38,557 nt of DNA from JAWLCA01 sp050485905 (lineage in GTDB: Bacteria > Pseudomonadota > Alphaproteobacteria > Rhodobacterales > Rhodobacteraceae). The notes beneath the pieces are model-generated. The model saw only the letters and a program-made list of their open reading frames with translations, had not been told where the DNA came from and ran no database searches. The translations under genes were made by a program, and so were the position numbers. How positions within the stretch are numbered: position 1 is the first letter of the stretch; every line of letters starts with the position of its first letter. The stretch lies in assembly GCA_050485905.1 (NCBI GenBank), contig JBJHCH010000024.1, forward strand, positions 1 through 38,557, read 5' to 3'. Positions 1 through 8,390 of this stretch are shown here, in pieces.

Positions 1-791
1 CGCGTCAGAATGAAGAAGGCGGTCACCACCAGCAGGGATAACATCAGGAAAAGCGTGGCGATCGCGTTCATCTCGGGCGTCACGTTTCGGCGCAACTGCC
101 CCAGCATGTAGGTGGGCAGCGTATCCTGCCCGGCGGATTTCACAAACTCGGTGATCACCACCGCATCAAGCGAGATCACAAATCCCAGCATGAAGCCGGC
201 GAGTATCCCCGGCACCATCAGCGGCAGGGTCACATGGCGAAAGGTCTGCCACCGGTTCGCATAGAGATCCTCGGCCGCGCGTTCCAGCGTCAGGTTCATG
301 GTTTCCAGCCGCGCGCGGATTGGCAGATAGGCGAACGGGATGCAGAATGCGGTATGCGCGGCAATCAGGTAGCCCATGCCCTGATAGCCGGTCTGAACCT
401 TGATCATGGCAAAGAAGATCAGCAGTGCGATGCCGGTGACGATCTCCGGCACCATCAGCGGCTGGTTGATCAGGGCGTAGATCAGCGTCTGGCCACGAAA
501 GCGCCCGGTGCGTGTGGTGGCGAGCGCCGCCATCGATGCCAGCACGGTGGCGATGCACGAGGCCGTGACCGCCAACCAGAGCGAGCGGATCGAGACCTCG
601 CGCACCTGCCTGTTGCGGAACGCAGCCTCGTACCACTGCAGACTGAACCCGTCCCAGCGCGACATCGACGGGGCGGCGTTGAAGGAGAATACAACCAGCG
701 TCAGGATCGGCAGGTAGAGCAGCACGAAGGTCAGCACAGCAATGGTGCCAAAGCCGGGTAGGCGGGTGATCGAGAAGCTGCGCTCAGCCAT
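1..791 (-). CDS. Polyamine-type ABC transporter permease (PotC-like), partial
   Basis: This is an inner-membrane permease of a spermidine/putrescine-type ABC importer. The reading frame starts with ATG at 789-791 and stays open to the left edge, so the C-terminus lies outside the window. The translation begins MAERSFSITRLPGFG and has the hydrophobic segments of a type I permease. Near 200-280 it carries the EAA loop (EDLYANRWQTFRHVTLPL), which docks to the ATPase. The start overlaps the end of the preceding permease gene by 8 bases, so the genes are co-transcribed and translationally coupled. The substrate cannot be read from a permease; polyamine is inferred from family resemblance. No substrate-binding protein gene is visible, and it may lie beyond the left edge. 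Confidence 0.88.
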   Translation of the reverse strand, partial: MAERSFSITRLPGFGTIAVLTFVLLYLPILTLVVFSFNAAPSMSRWDGFSLQWYEAAFRNRQVREVSIRSLWLAVTASCIATVLASMAALATTRTGRFRGQTLIYALINQPLMVPEIVTGIALLIFFAMIKVQTGYQGMGYLIAAHTAFCIPFAYLPIRARLETMNLTLERAAEDLYANRWQTFRHVTLPLMVPGILAGFMLGFVISLDAVVITEFVKSAGQDTLPTYMLGQLRRNVTPEMNAIATLFLMLSLLVVTAFFILT

Positions 792-1721
792 GGCGCACCT
801 CGTCCCGGTTTGTGGCACGGATATAGACCATCAGCGCAACGACCACGATGACCAGCAGCGTCAGCGCCAGCGCGGCGCCGAGCGGCCAGTTTCGCCCCTG
901 TCCGAACTGCAGCTCGATCAGGTTGCCCAGCATCATGTTGCGCCCGCCGCCCAGCACGCGCGGGGTCACATAGGCGCCGATCGCCGGGATGAAGACGAGG
1001 ATCGAGCCGGCGATGAAGCCCGGCCGCACCAGCGGCAGGATAATGTGGCGCATCACGCGCCAGCGGCTGGCGTAAAGGTCATAGCCGGCCTCGATCAGCC
1101 TACGATCCAGCTTTTCCATAGCGGCATAGAGCGGCAGGACCATGAACGGCAGGAAAACGTATGCCATGCCGACCAGGATCGCGAAATCGGTGTAGAGCAT
1201 CTGAATCGGCGAGGAGATCACGCCGGTCTGGATCAGGACGGTGTTGATCAGGCCCTGATTACGGATCACCTCCTGAATTGCAAACGTGCGGATCAGAAGG
1301 TTGGTCCAGAACGGGATGGTGACGAGGAAGAGCAGGATCTCGCGTCGGCCCGGCGGCTGGGTGGCGATGAACCACGCGGTCGGAAACCCGAGTACCGCGC
1401 AGATCAGTGTGGTCTGCAGCGACAGGCTGATCGAGCGCCAGAAGATAGCTGCATGGGCTTGGTTCAGTCGCACATTCTCGGGATCAAAGATGTCGCGGGC
1501 GAAGAAGACGCGGAACCAGCCGTCGGTAGAGAACCGCCAGACCACATCTCCGAAGCTTCCGGGCGTCAGGAAGGAATAGATCAGCACGATCAGCAGCGGA
1601 CCCGAGGCGGCGAAGATCAGCACGAGCAATGCCGGAGAGAGCAGAAGCCAGCGCCGCCGCGATGCCTTGGCCGAGGCTTCGGCCGCAGCGTCGGGGGGCA
1701 TGGCGTCTGTGGTAAGGACAG

Positions 1722-1725
<4 letters not shown>
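784..1725 (-). CDS. Polyamine-type ABC transporter permease (PotB-like)
   Basis: This 313-residue inner-membrane permease is the first of two in this importer. After a short charged N-terminus it has a first membrane helix (about residues 27-50), a periplasmic loop, then five further hydrophobic segments. The EAA coupling loop is visible as EAGYDLYASRWRVMRHIILPL, about residues 212-232. The segment IPAIGAYVTPRVLGG further on is typical of the PotB/PotH branch. The ATG overlaps the stop of the ATPase gene by four bases (ATGA), and its own stop overlaps the next permease start, so all three genes form one transcript. Length and topology are normal for the family. Substrate is inferred as a polyamine or related cation. 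Confidence 0.9.
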
Positions 1726-2849
<1,124 letters not shown>

Positions 2850-2892
2850 CCTTTGCTCATGCCGTCGAGGGGCTACATGACGATATCGGCAA

Positions 2893-2922
2893 ACTATGGC
2901 CCGACCCGGTCGGGTGTTGCAA
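2893..2922 (-). promoter_or_regulatory. Candidate promoter with palindromic operator for the pot-like operon
   Basis: Reading the minus strand, TTGCAA (2917-2922) and CATAGT (2893-2898) are 18 bases apart and resemble a -35/-10 pair. The spacer contains a perfect palindrome, CCCGACC-C-GGTCGGG (2900-2914). A palindrome between the -35 and -10 boxes is a typical repressor site. It lies 44-73 bases upstream of the ATPase start. The match to the consensus is modest, so this is a candidate only. Confidence 0.4.
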
Positions 2923-3093
2923 ACCAAAACCGGGACAATTCCGGCGCGGACAGTTGCGAATGGCGGTGGGCGCCGCATTCCGAGAGTCGAGCCTCATTCG
3001 GCTCCGCTGCTTTGGGCAGTCATGGATCTGCGGCTTGAGATACCCATTGCGGCAGGTGTATGAAGCCCCGAAATCACAACGGGCGACACCGGA

Positions 3094-4071
3094 ATGATCC
3101 CACCCTCTGCGCCGCCACAAGCGCGCCCGGGCCTTTGGCGTCGAACGCCGCCAGCCATCTTCCCGCCGATCATGGGCCTATTCGGCCTCGGCCTCGCATG
3201 GCGCGCAGGGGCGCCAGCCTTTGGGCTACCAGTAGAGCTTGCCGAAGCGTTGCTTGGTGCGGTGACACTGATTTACCTGTTCGCACTTCTGGCCTATCTG
3301 GCCAAGGTGGCGCGCCGCCCTGGCGTGGTGGTCGAAGATCTGCAAGTACTCCCCGGCCGGGCTGGCCTCGCGACCATGTCGCTGTCGCTCATGCTGCTGG
3401 CGGCGACGCTGGTGCCTTACCATGCCGGGCTTGGAGCAGCAGTGGCGGTCACAGCCTTTGCGCTGCACGCCGTGCTTGCACTGATGGCGGCGCGGGTGAT
3501 CCTGACTGGCCCGGCCGAGGCGCGCGTGGTGACGCCCGTCTGGCATCTGCTGTTCGTGGGCTTCATTCTGGGGCCGTTGGCCGGGCTGCAACTCGGTCTG
3601 ACTGGACATGCGACCGCAATCCTGTTCGCGACGATCCCCGTTGCCTTCGGGATCTGGGTGGTGAGTCTGTGGCAACTGGTCACGCGCATCCCGCCGGCGC
3701 CGCTGCGCCCCCTGCTAGCCATACACCTTGCCCCTGCCAGCCTGTTTGCCATCGTCGGGGCCGGGCTTGGCATGCCGACGTTGGCCGGCGCGTTCGCGCT
3801 GCTTGGCGGGGCAATCCTGCTGACACTTCTGTCGTTTGGCCGCTGGATCACCAACGCAGGGTTCAGCCCGCTCTGGGGCGCATTCACCTTTCCGCTCGCA
3901 GCCTATGCCAGCGCGCTGTTTGCCACGATCGGTGACGCGGCGGCAGGGCGGATTGCGGCGGGCATCGTGCTGATCGCGGCGACGCTGATCATCCCGCCCA
4001 TCGCGGTCAAGGTGATGCAGGCATGGGCACGCGGCACGCTCGCAGCGAAGACCAATGCAGCACAGGCGTGA
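3094..4071 (+). CDS. TehA/SLAC1-type (TDT family) membrane transporter
   Basis: This 325-residue protein is almost entirely hydrophobic, with about ten membrane segments. The N-terminal signature PPAIFPPIMGLFGLGLAWR and the late motif WGAFTFPLAAYA match the tellurite-resistance/dicarboxylate transporter (TDT) family, which includes bacterial TehA and plant SLAC1 anion channels. Family members conduct small anions or carry C4-dicarboxylates; the substrate here cannot be told. The start ATG (3094) lies 15 bases inside an upstream open frame, with GGA immediately before it, so the ribosome site is weak. It is divergent from the pot-like operon and 71 bases ahead of guaB on the same strand. No tellurite genes (tehB, ter) are nearby, so a resistance role is not supported. 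Confidence 0.75.
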   Translation: MIPPSAPPQARPGLWRRTPPAIFPPIMGLFGLGLAWRAGAPAFGLPVELAEALLGAVTLIYLFALLAYLAKVARRPGVVVEDLQVLPGRAGLATMSLSLMLLAATLVPYHAGLGAAVAVTAFALHAVLALMAARVILTGPAEARVVTPVWHLLFVGFILGPLAGLQLGLTGHATAILFATIPVAFGIWVVSLWQLVTRIPPAPLRPLLAIHLAPASLFAIVGAGLGMPTLAGAFALLGGAILLTLLSFGRWITNAGFSPLWGAFTFPLAAYASALFATIGDAAAGRIAAGIVLIAATLIIPPIAVKVMQAWARGTLAAKTNAAQA

Positions 4072-4083
4072 TCGCCCCTTTCC

Positions 4084-4104
4084 ATTTCGCGACGTGCGTG
4101 AAAT
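4084..4104 (+). promoter_or_regulatory. Short hairpin between the TehA-like gene and guaB
   Basis: ATTTCGCG (4084-4091) and CGTGAAAT (4097-4104) can pair over eight positions (one G-U pair) around the five-base loop ACGTG. It has no T-run, so it is not a clear terminator. It lies 39 bases before the guaB start and could be a 5' leader hairpin or a DNA palindrome for a regulator. Confidence 0.25.
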
Positions 4105-4142
4105 AGCAAGGCGCCAATCGAAGCCATGGACGGAGCGGGCCA

Positions 4143-5591
4143 ATGGAGATTCGCGAGGCGCTGACCTTTGACGACGTGTTGCTGGTACCTGCCGCGTCGA
4201 GCGTGCTTCCGTCGGACGCCGACACCGCCACCTGGGCCACCCGTTCGATCCGTATGAACATTCCGCTTCTGTCCAGCGCAATGGACACGGTGACCGAGGG
4301 CCGGATGGCCATTGCCATGGCGCAGGCCGGCGGCATCGGCGTGATCCACCGCAATCTCGATATCGAGGCCCAGGCGCGCGAGGTGAGCCGCGTGAAGCGG
4401 TTCGAGTCCGGTATCGTCTATGCGCCGATCACCCTGACAGCCGACCAGACGCTTGCAGACGCCAAGGCACTGCAGGACCGCTACAGCGTTACTGGCTTTC
4501 CGGTGGTGGATGGCTCCGGGCGGGTGGTTGGCATCGTCACGAACCGCGACATGCGATTTGCCAGCGACGACCGGACGCCGGTCAGCGCGATGATGACGTC
4601 TGATAACTTGGCCCTGTTGCGCGAACCCGTTGACCGGGAAGAGGCGATCAGCCTGATGAAGGCGCGGCGGATCGAGAAGCTTCTGGTCACCGATGCCGAG
4701 GGCCGGCTGACCGGCCTGCTGACCCTGAAAGACACCGAAAAGGCGGTGTTGAACCCCAATGCCTGCAAGGACGAGTTGGGCCGACTGCGGGTCGCCGCGG
4801 CCTCGACCGTGGGCGACGCCGGCTTTGCGCGCAGCCGGGCATTGATCGAGGCGGGCGTGGACATGGTGGTGATTGACACTGCGCACGGTCACAGCGAGGG
4901 CGTGGCGCGCGCGGTGGAGCGGATCAAGGCTTTGTCGAATGCGGTTCAGGTGGTGGCCGGTAACGTGGCCACGGCCGAGGCGACACGCGCCCTGATCGAC
5001 GCGGGCGCGGATGCGGTTAAGGTAGGCATCGGGCCGGGATCAATTTGCACGACGCGGATCGTGGCGGGCGTGGGCGTGCCGCAACTGACCGCGATCATGG
5101 ACGCGGCAGGCGCTGCGGGCGAGGTGCCCGTGATCGCCGACGGTGGCATCAAGTATTCCGGGGACTTCGCCAAGGCGATTGCCGCCGGCGCCTCATGCGC
5201 GATGGTTGGATCGGCCATCGCCGGCACAGACGAAAGCCCGGGAGAGGTGATCCTGTATCAAGGCCGATCGTTCAAATCCTATCGCGGCATGGGCAGTCTG
5301 GGCGCCATGGCGCGCGGCTCTGCCGACCGCTATTTCCAGAAGGATGCCGCCAGCGACAAGCTGGTGCCCGAGGGGATCGAGGGACAGGTGCCCTACAAAG
5401 GCGCGGCAGCGGCGGTGATCCATCAGCTGGTTGGCGGTCTGCGCGCTGCGATGGGCTACACGGGTTGCCGAACGGTGGAGGAGATGCGCTCTAACTGCCG
5501 CTTCGTCCGCATCACTGGCGCGGGGCTGAAAGAAAGCCACGTGCACGACGTACAGATTACCCGCGAATCGCCGAATTACAGGGCGATGTGA
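4143..5591 (+). CDS. guaB: Inosine-5'-monophosphate dehydrogenase
   Basis: This enzyme oxidises IMP to XMP with NAD+, the committed step of GMP synthesis in the cytosol. The 482-residue product has the usual layout: an N-terminal TIM-barrel part (EALTFDDVLLVP), two CBS regulatory domains at about residues 93-205, then the rest of the barrel. The catalytic loop GIGPGSICTTR contains the nucleophile Cys302. The phosphate-binding segment is IADGGIKYSG, and the mobile flap begins at about GMGSLGAM. Length and motifs are fully typical. The ATG at 4143 follows a purine-rich GGAGCGGG (4132-4139). It converges with the phospholipid operon downstream, with 45 bases between the stops. Confidence 0.98.
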   Translation: MEIREALTFDDVLLVPAASSVLPSDADTATWATRSIRMNIPLLSSAMDTVTEGRMAIAMAQAGGIGVIHRNLDIEAQAREVSRVKRFESGIVYAPITLTADQTLADAKALQDRYSVTGFPVVDGSGRVVGIVTNRDMRFASDDRTPVSAMMTSDNLALLREPVDREEAISLMKARRIEKLLVTDAEGRLTGLLTLKDTEKAVLNPNACKDELGRLRVAAASTVGDAGFARSRALIEAGVDMVVIDTAHGHSEGVARAVERIKALSNAVQVVAGNVATAEATRALIDAGADAVKVGIGPGSICTTRIVAGVGVPQLTAIMDAAGAAGEVPVIADGGIKYSGDFAKAIAAGASCAMVGSAIAGTDESPGEVILYQGRSFKSYRGMGSLGAMARGSADRYFQKDAASDKLVPEGIEGQVPYKGAAAAVIHQLVGGLRAAMGYTGCRTVEEMRSNCRFVRITGAGLKESHVHDVQITRESPNYRAM

Positions 5592-5636
5592 CCTGTTACC
5601 TGCCGCTCATCTGCAGCGGGAGCTTGGAAAGTAGCG

Positions 5637-6278
5637 TCACCGCGCTTTCAGTTGCGTCACTATGCGTGCCGAACGTCGTAAGGCTGTCAGCGCCGTGCCG
5701 ACGAGAACGAGCCAAAGGACCGCCAGCAGAATCTCGTCACGGCCACCCCAAAGTGGCGCGAACACGGTCACGACTGCCGCAAGGGTGACGGTTGCCATCC
5801 GCTGCGGCTTTGCCATCGGGCCGATGAAATCGGCCGGCAGGCCACAGGTCCGGCCCAACTCGCGGGTATAGGCGGTCAGCACCGCCAGGGCCGCCGCCGC
5901 CCAGCCGAGGCTGGGCAGTCCAAGCCCGAGGCCGAGGCCGACGAGGATCAGGATATCGGCGATCCGGTCGGGAAATTCGTTCCAGAACGGGCCGTCAGGG
6001 GCCTGCCGGCCCGCCTCGATGGCAACCAGCCCATCCATCAGGTTGCAGACCAGCCGCAACTGGCAGCCGAGCGCGGCGATCAGCAACAGCGTGACGCGCA
6101 GCCCGCCGTCGGCCTGACCGGCGGCCCAGAAGGCCCCGCCGGCGATGGCCGCAGCGACGATGCTGGCAATCGAGATCTGGTTCGGCGTCACGGATGTTGC
6201 GGCCAGCCGGCGGCTGAGGTTCCGCGCCCAGCCGGTGTCGCGGCTGGCGATTGGGCGCCGGTCAGATCCTTGGGTCAT
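5637..6278 (-). CDS. CDP-alcohol phosphatidyltransferase family protein with divergent motif
   Basis: This 213-residue membrane protein should transfer a phosphatidyl group from CDP-diacylglycerol to an alcohol acceptor. The canonical family motif is DxxDGxxAR...GxxxDxxxD. Here the region reads NLMDGLVAIEAG, then NEFPDRIAD. The first Asp is therefore Asn, the AR pair is not conserved, and the Gly before the last two Asp is Asn, while three Asp remain. This resembles the YnbA-like branch rather than PgsA or PssA. About six membrane helices are expected. I chose ATG at 6276-6278, which overlaps the previous stop by 17 bases; the frame is open upstream but would overlap more. It is the last gene of the operon, and its CDP-DAG substrate is made by the synthetase two genes earlier. 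The acceptor is unknown. Confidence 0.8.
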   Translation of the reverse strand: MTQGSDRRPIASRDTGWARNLSRRLAATSVTPNQISIASIVAAAIAGGAFWAAGQADGGLRVTLLLIAALGCQLRLVCNLMDGLVAIEAGRQAPDGPFWNEFPDRIADILILVGLGLGLGLPSLGWAAAALAVLTAYTRELGRTCGLPADFIGPMAKPQRMATVTLAAVVTVFAPLWGGRDEILLAVLWLVLVGTALTALRRSARIVTQLKAR

Positions 6279-6654
6279 GACGGTTCCTGCCGGTGCAGAG
6301 GGTGACGGTGTAGAGCGTGGCATAGGTGGTGGAGACGATCATCGGCACGGCGATGGTCGCCAGCAGTTCCGGCGTGCCGGCAAGGCTGTGGATGAGGCTG
6401 AGCAGCAGGACCGAGATCGCCCCGCAGGCGAGCGGTGGCAGCAGGAGCGCCCTTGCGCCATCCAGCATGGCGACCAGTGCCTCGATCAAGCGTTTCAGGA
6501 ACAGGGTGATTATGGCCGACAGGCTGCCCTGCACCAACCCCGCCGTCAGCATGTCGGCCCAGGGATGCGCCCGGTTCGCGATCAGCGCCCAGCCGCCCAT
6601 GAGGGCGAAGGCCCCGGCCAGATGCAGCCAGCCTTGGCGCAGCGCCACGGTCAT
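6262..6654 (-). CDS. Uncharacterised 130-residue membrane protein of the phospholipid operon
   Basis: I do not recognise a named family. The product starts MTVALRQGWLHLAGAF and has three or four hydrophobic segments (about residues 10-27, 35-58, 68-87 and 93-115), ending in a short basic tail (GRNRHDPRI). The ATG at 6652-6654 overlaps the synthetase stop by four bases (ATGA), and its own stop lies 17 bases inside the next gene. Such tight coupling argues for a real gene and a role with its neighbours, perhaps as a membrane partner of the phosphatidyltransferase or a lipid-handling protein. The frame is open to 6879, but the extension is a shadow of the synthetase gene. Confidence 0.7.
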   Translation of the reverse strand: MTVALRQGWLHLAGAFALMGGWALIANRAHPWADMLTAGLVQGSLSAIITLFLKRLIEALVAMLDGARALLLPPLACGAISVLLLSLIHSLAGTPELLATIAVPMIVSTTYATLYTVTLCTGRNRHDPRI

Positions 6655-7601
6655 GTCAGCGACCACCAGTAGCGCGTGAGGTGATAGAAGATGGGTGCGG
6701 AAAAGATGACCGAATCCAGCCGGTCGATGAAGCCGCCGTGCCCGGCGATCAGGTGGCCCCAGTCCTTGACCCCGCGATCCCGCTTGATCGCCGACATCAC
6801 CAGCCCGCCTAAGAAGCCCATCAGCACGATCACCAGCGACATGCCCGCCGCCTGCAGCGGGGTGAACGGGGTCATCCACGCCAGCCCCGCGCCGATCAGC
6901 ATCGCAGATAGCGCCCCGCCCACGAAGCCCTCGACAGTCTTGGACGGCGACAGGCGTGGGGCGATCTTGGTGCGGCCCAGCAGCTTGCCCCAGACATATT
7001 GCATCACGTCGCTGCCCTGCACCACGACCACCAGGAAGGCGATCAGCAGGACGTTTCGCCCCTCGAACCCCGGAATATCAAGACTCAGCAGCGCGGGGAC
7101 ATGCGAGATGCAGAAGACGCAGATCATCAGCGCCCACTGCACCTCGGCCATGCGGACCAGATAACGCTCGGTATCGCCGAAGATCACCGCGACGACCGGC
7201 AGCAGCAGAAAGGCATAGACCGGAATGAAGATCGACCAGAGCCCGTACCACTCGATCCATATGAGATAATACTGGAACGGCAGGACCACGAAAAAGGTCG
7301 CGGCCAGAGCCCAGTAGTCGCTGCGCCGGGTGTCGACCAGGGTGACGAACTCGCGCAGTGCGGCAAAGGAGCAGAGCGCGAACAGCAGCGTCGTGCCGGT
7401 CTTGCCCAGAAGCAGGGCCAACCCCATCAGCACGCTCATTACCCACCAGGCACGAATCCGGTCGTTCAGGTTCTCGATGGTTGGGTTCTCGCCGGCAGGG
7501 GACAGGCGGTGCTGCAGCACCATGCCGATGATCGAGGCGACGAGCAGCACGCCCGCCAGCCCCGCCAGCAGCCAGACAAGATCGGCCGGGGTGGAGGTCA
7601 T
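6651..7601 (-). CDS. Phosphatidate cytidylyltransferase (CdsA family)
   Basis: This enzyme makes CDP-diacylglycerol from phosphatidic acid and CTP in the inner membrane. The 316-residue protein has about eight membrane helices and the two diagnostic CdsA stretches: SPSKTVEGFVGG in the second half and the C-terminal signature RDRGVKDWGHLIAGHGGFIDR, whose Asp and Lys residues line the metal site. The ATG overlaps the acyltransferase stop (ATGA). A CdsA-like gene beside an acyltransferase and a non-PgsA phosphatidyltransferase suggests a second, dedicated copy rather than the housekeeping cdsA, which in proteobacteria usually sits with dxr, rseP and bamA. That distinction is inferred from context. 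Confidence 0.92.
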   Translation of the reverse strand: MTSTPADLVWLLAGLAGVLLVASIIGMVLQHRLSPAGENPTIENLNDRIRAWWVMSVLMGLALLLGKTGTTLLFALCSFAALREFVTLVDTRRSDYWALAATFFVVLPFQYYLIWIEWYGLWSIFIPVYAFLLLPVVAVIFGDTERYLVRMAEVQWALMICVFCISHVPALLSLDIPGFEGRNVLLIAFLVVVVQGSDVMQYVWGKLLGRTKIAPRLSPSKTVEGFVGGALSAMLIGAGLAWMTPFTPLQAAGMSLVIVLMGFLGGLVMSAIKRDRGVKDWGHLIAGHGGFIDRLDSVIFSAPIFYHLTRYWWSLT

Positions 7602-8293
7602 GCGGCTGCCCTTTCAGCCTTTGGCGACAGGGCCAGAAGCGCGGCGGCGGCGCGGGCCAGAAAGGTGTCCTTTGCCTCGCCTTCGGCCAGCTGGACCGGC
7701 ACGCCGAATGTCACAGTGCAGATCAGCGGGATCGGCACGATGCCGCCCTTTGGCAGAACGCGGTTCAGGTTGTCGATCCAGACCGGTACGAGTTCGACGC
7801 CGGGGCGTGCCAGCGCCAGATGATAAAGCCCGGCTCGAAACGGCAGCAGGGGCGTGTCGCCGATGTTGCGCGTGCCCTCGGGGAACACGATCAGGGAAGC
7901 GCCGTCATCCAGCGCCTGCACCATCTGCGCAACCGGATCCTGACTGCGCGTTGCCGGATCGCGGTCGATCAGCACCGCATTGAACACTGCCTCGCCTATG
8001 AACTGCCGCAGCCCGGATGCGCGCCAGTATTCCGAGGCGGCGACCGGCCGGGTCAGGGCGCGCAGGCGATGCGGAAGAACCGTCCAGACCAGAACGAAGT
8101 CGCCGTGACTGGCGTGGTTGGCGAAGTAGATCCGCTGCGTCCCGTCAGGCGTGATGCCGCTGAATATCCCGCGAACTGCAGTGACTGCGCGCGCGAAAAG
8201 CACGACCGCAGCAGAAGCCACTTTTGCCAGCGCGTTTCGGCTGAGGCTTTGCGCCATCAATGAACCAATGTGGTGCCCGAGAAACGGAACCAT
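7598..8293 (-). CDS. 1-acyl-glycerol-3-phosphate acyltransferase (PlsC-like)
   Basis: This protein likely transfers an acyl chain to lysophosphatidic acid or a related lysolipid at the membrane. It has the two PlsC motifs: the catalytic HX4D (NHASHGD) and the glycerol-phosphate-binding motif FPEGTRN further on. An N-terminal hydrophobic helix anchors it. The frame is open upstream to an ATG at 8360-8362. I prefer the ATG at 8291-8293 (MVPFLGHHIGS, 231 residues), as the added N-terminus looks unlike the family and no candidate has a strong ribosome site, so the start is uncertain. It is the first gene of the four-gene operon and supplies phosphatidic acid to the synthetase that follows. Confidence 0.85.
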   Translation of the reverse strand: MVPFLGHHIGSLMAQSLSRNALAKVASAAVVLFARAVTAVRGIFSGITPDGTQRIYFANHASHGDFVLVWTVLPHRLRALTRPVAASEYWRASGLRQFIGEAVFNAVLIDRDPATRSQDPVAQMVQALDDGASLIVFPEGTRNIGDTPLLPFRAGLYHLALARPGVELVPVWIDNLNRVLPKGGIVPIPLICTVTFGVPVQLAEGEAKDTFLARAAAALLALSPKAERAAA

Positions 8294-8390
8294 AAATCCG
8301 CTTCGCGGGGAATCGGGAAACAGCGGAACGTTAGTGCCGATACTGTCACGCGCCAAGTCCATTCACGCAGCGCTGCTGGTTTATGCGGGG

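Noticed and set aside
3094..4071. Tellurite-resistance determinant
   Set aside because: The TDT family resemblance is good, but no tehB or ter genes are present and family members have several substrates, so I call only the family.
5603..5619. CCGCT...AGCGG inverted repeat between guaB and the lipid operon
   Set aside because: The stem is only five bases with no T-run, so it is too weak to call a terminator.
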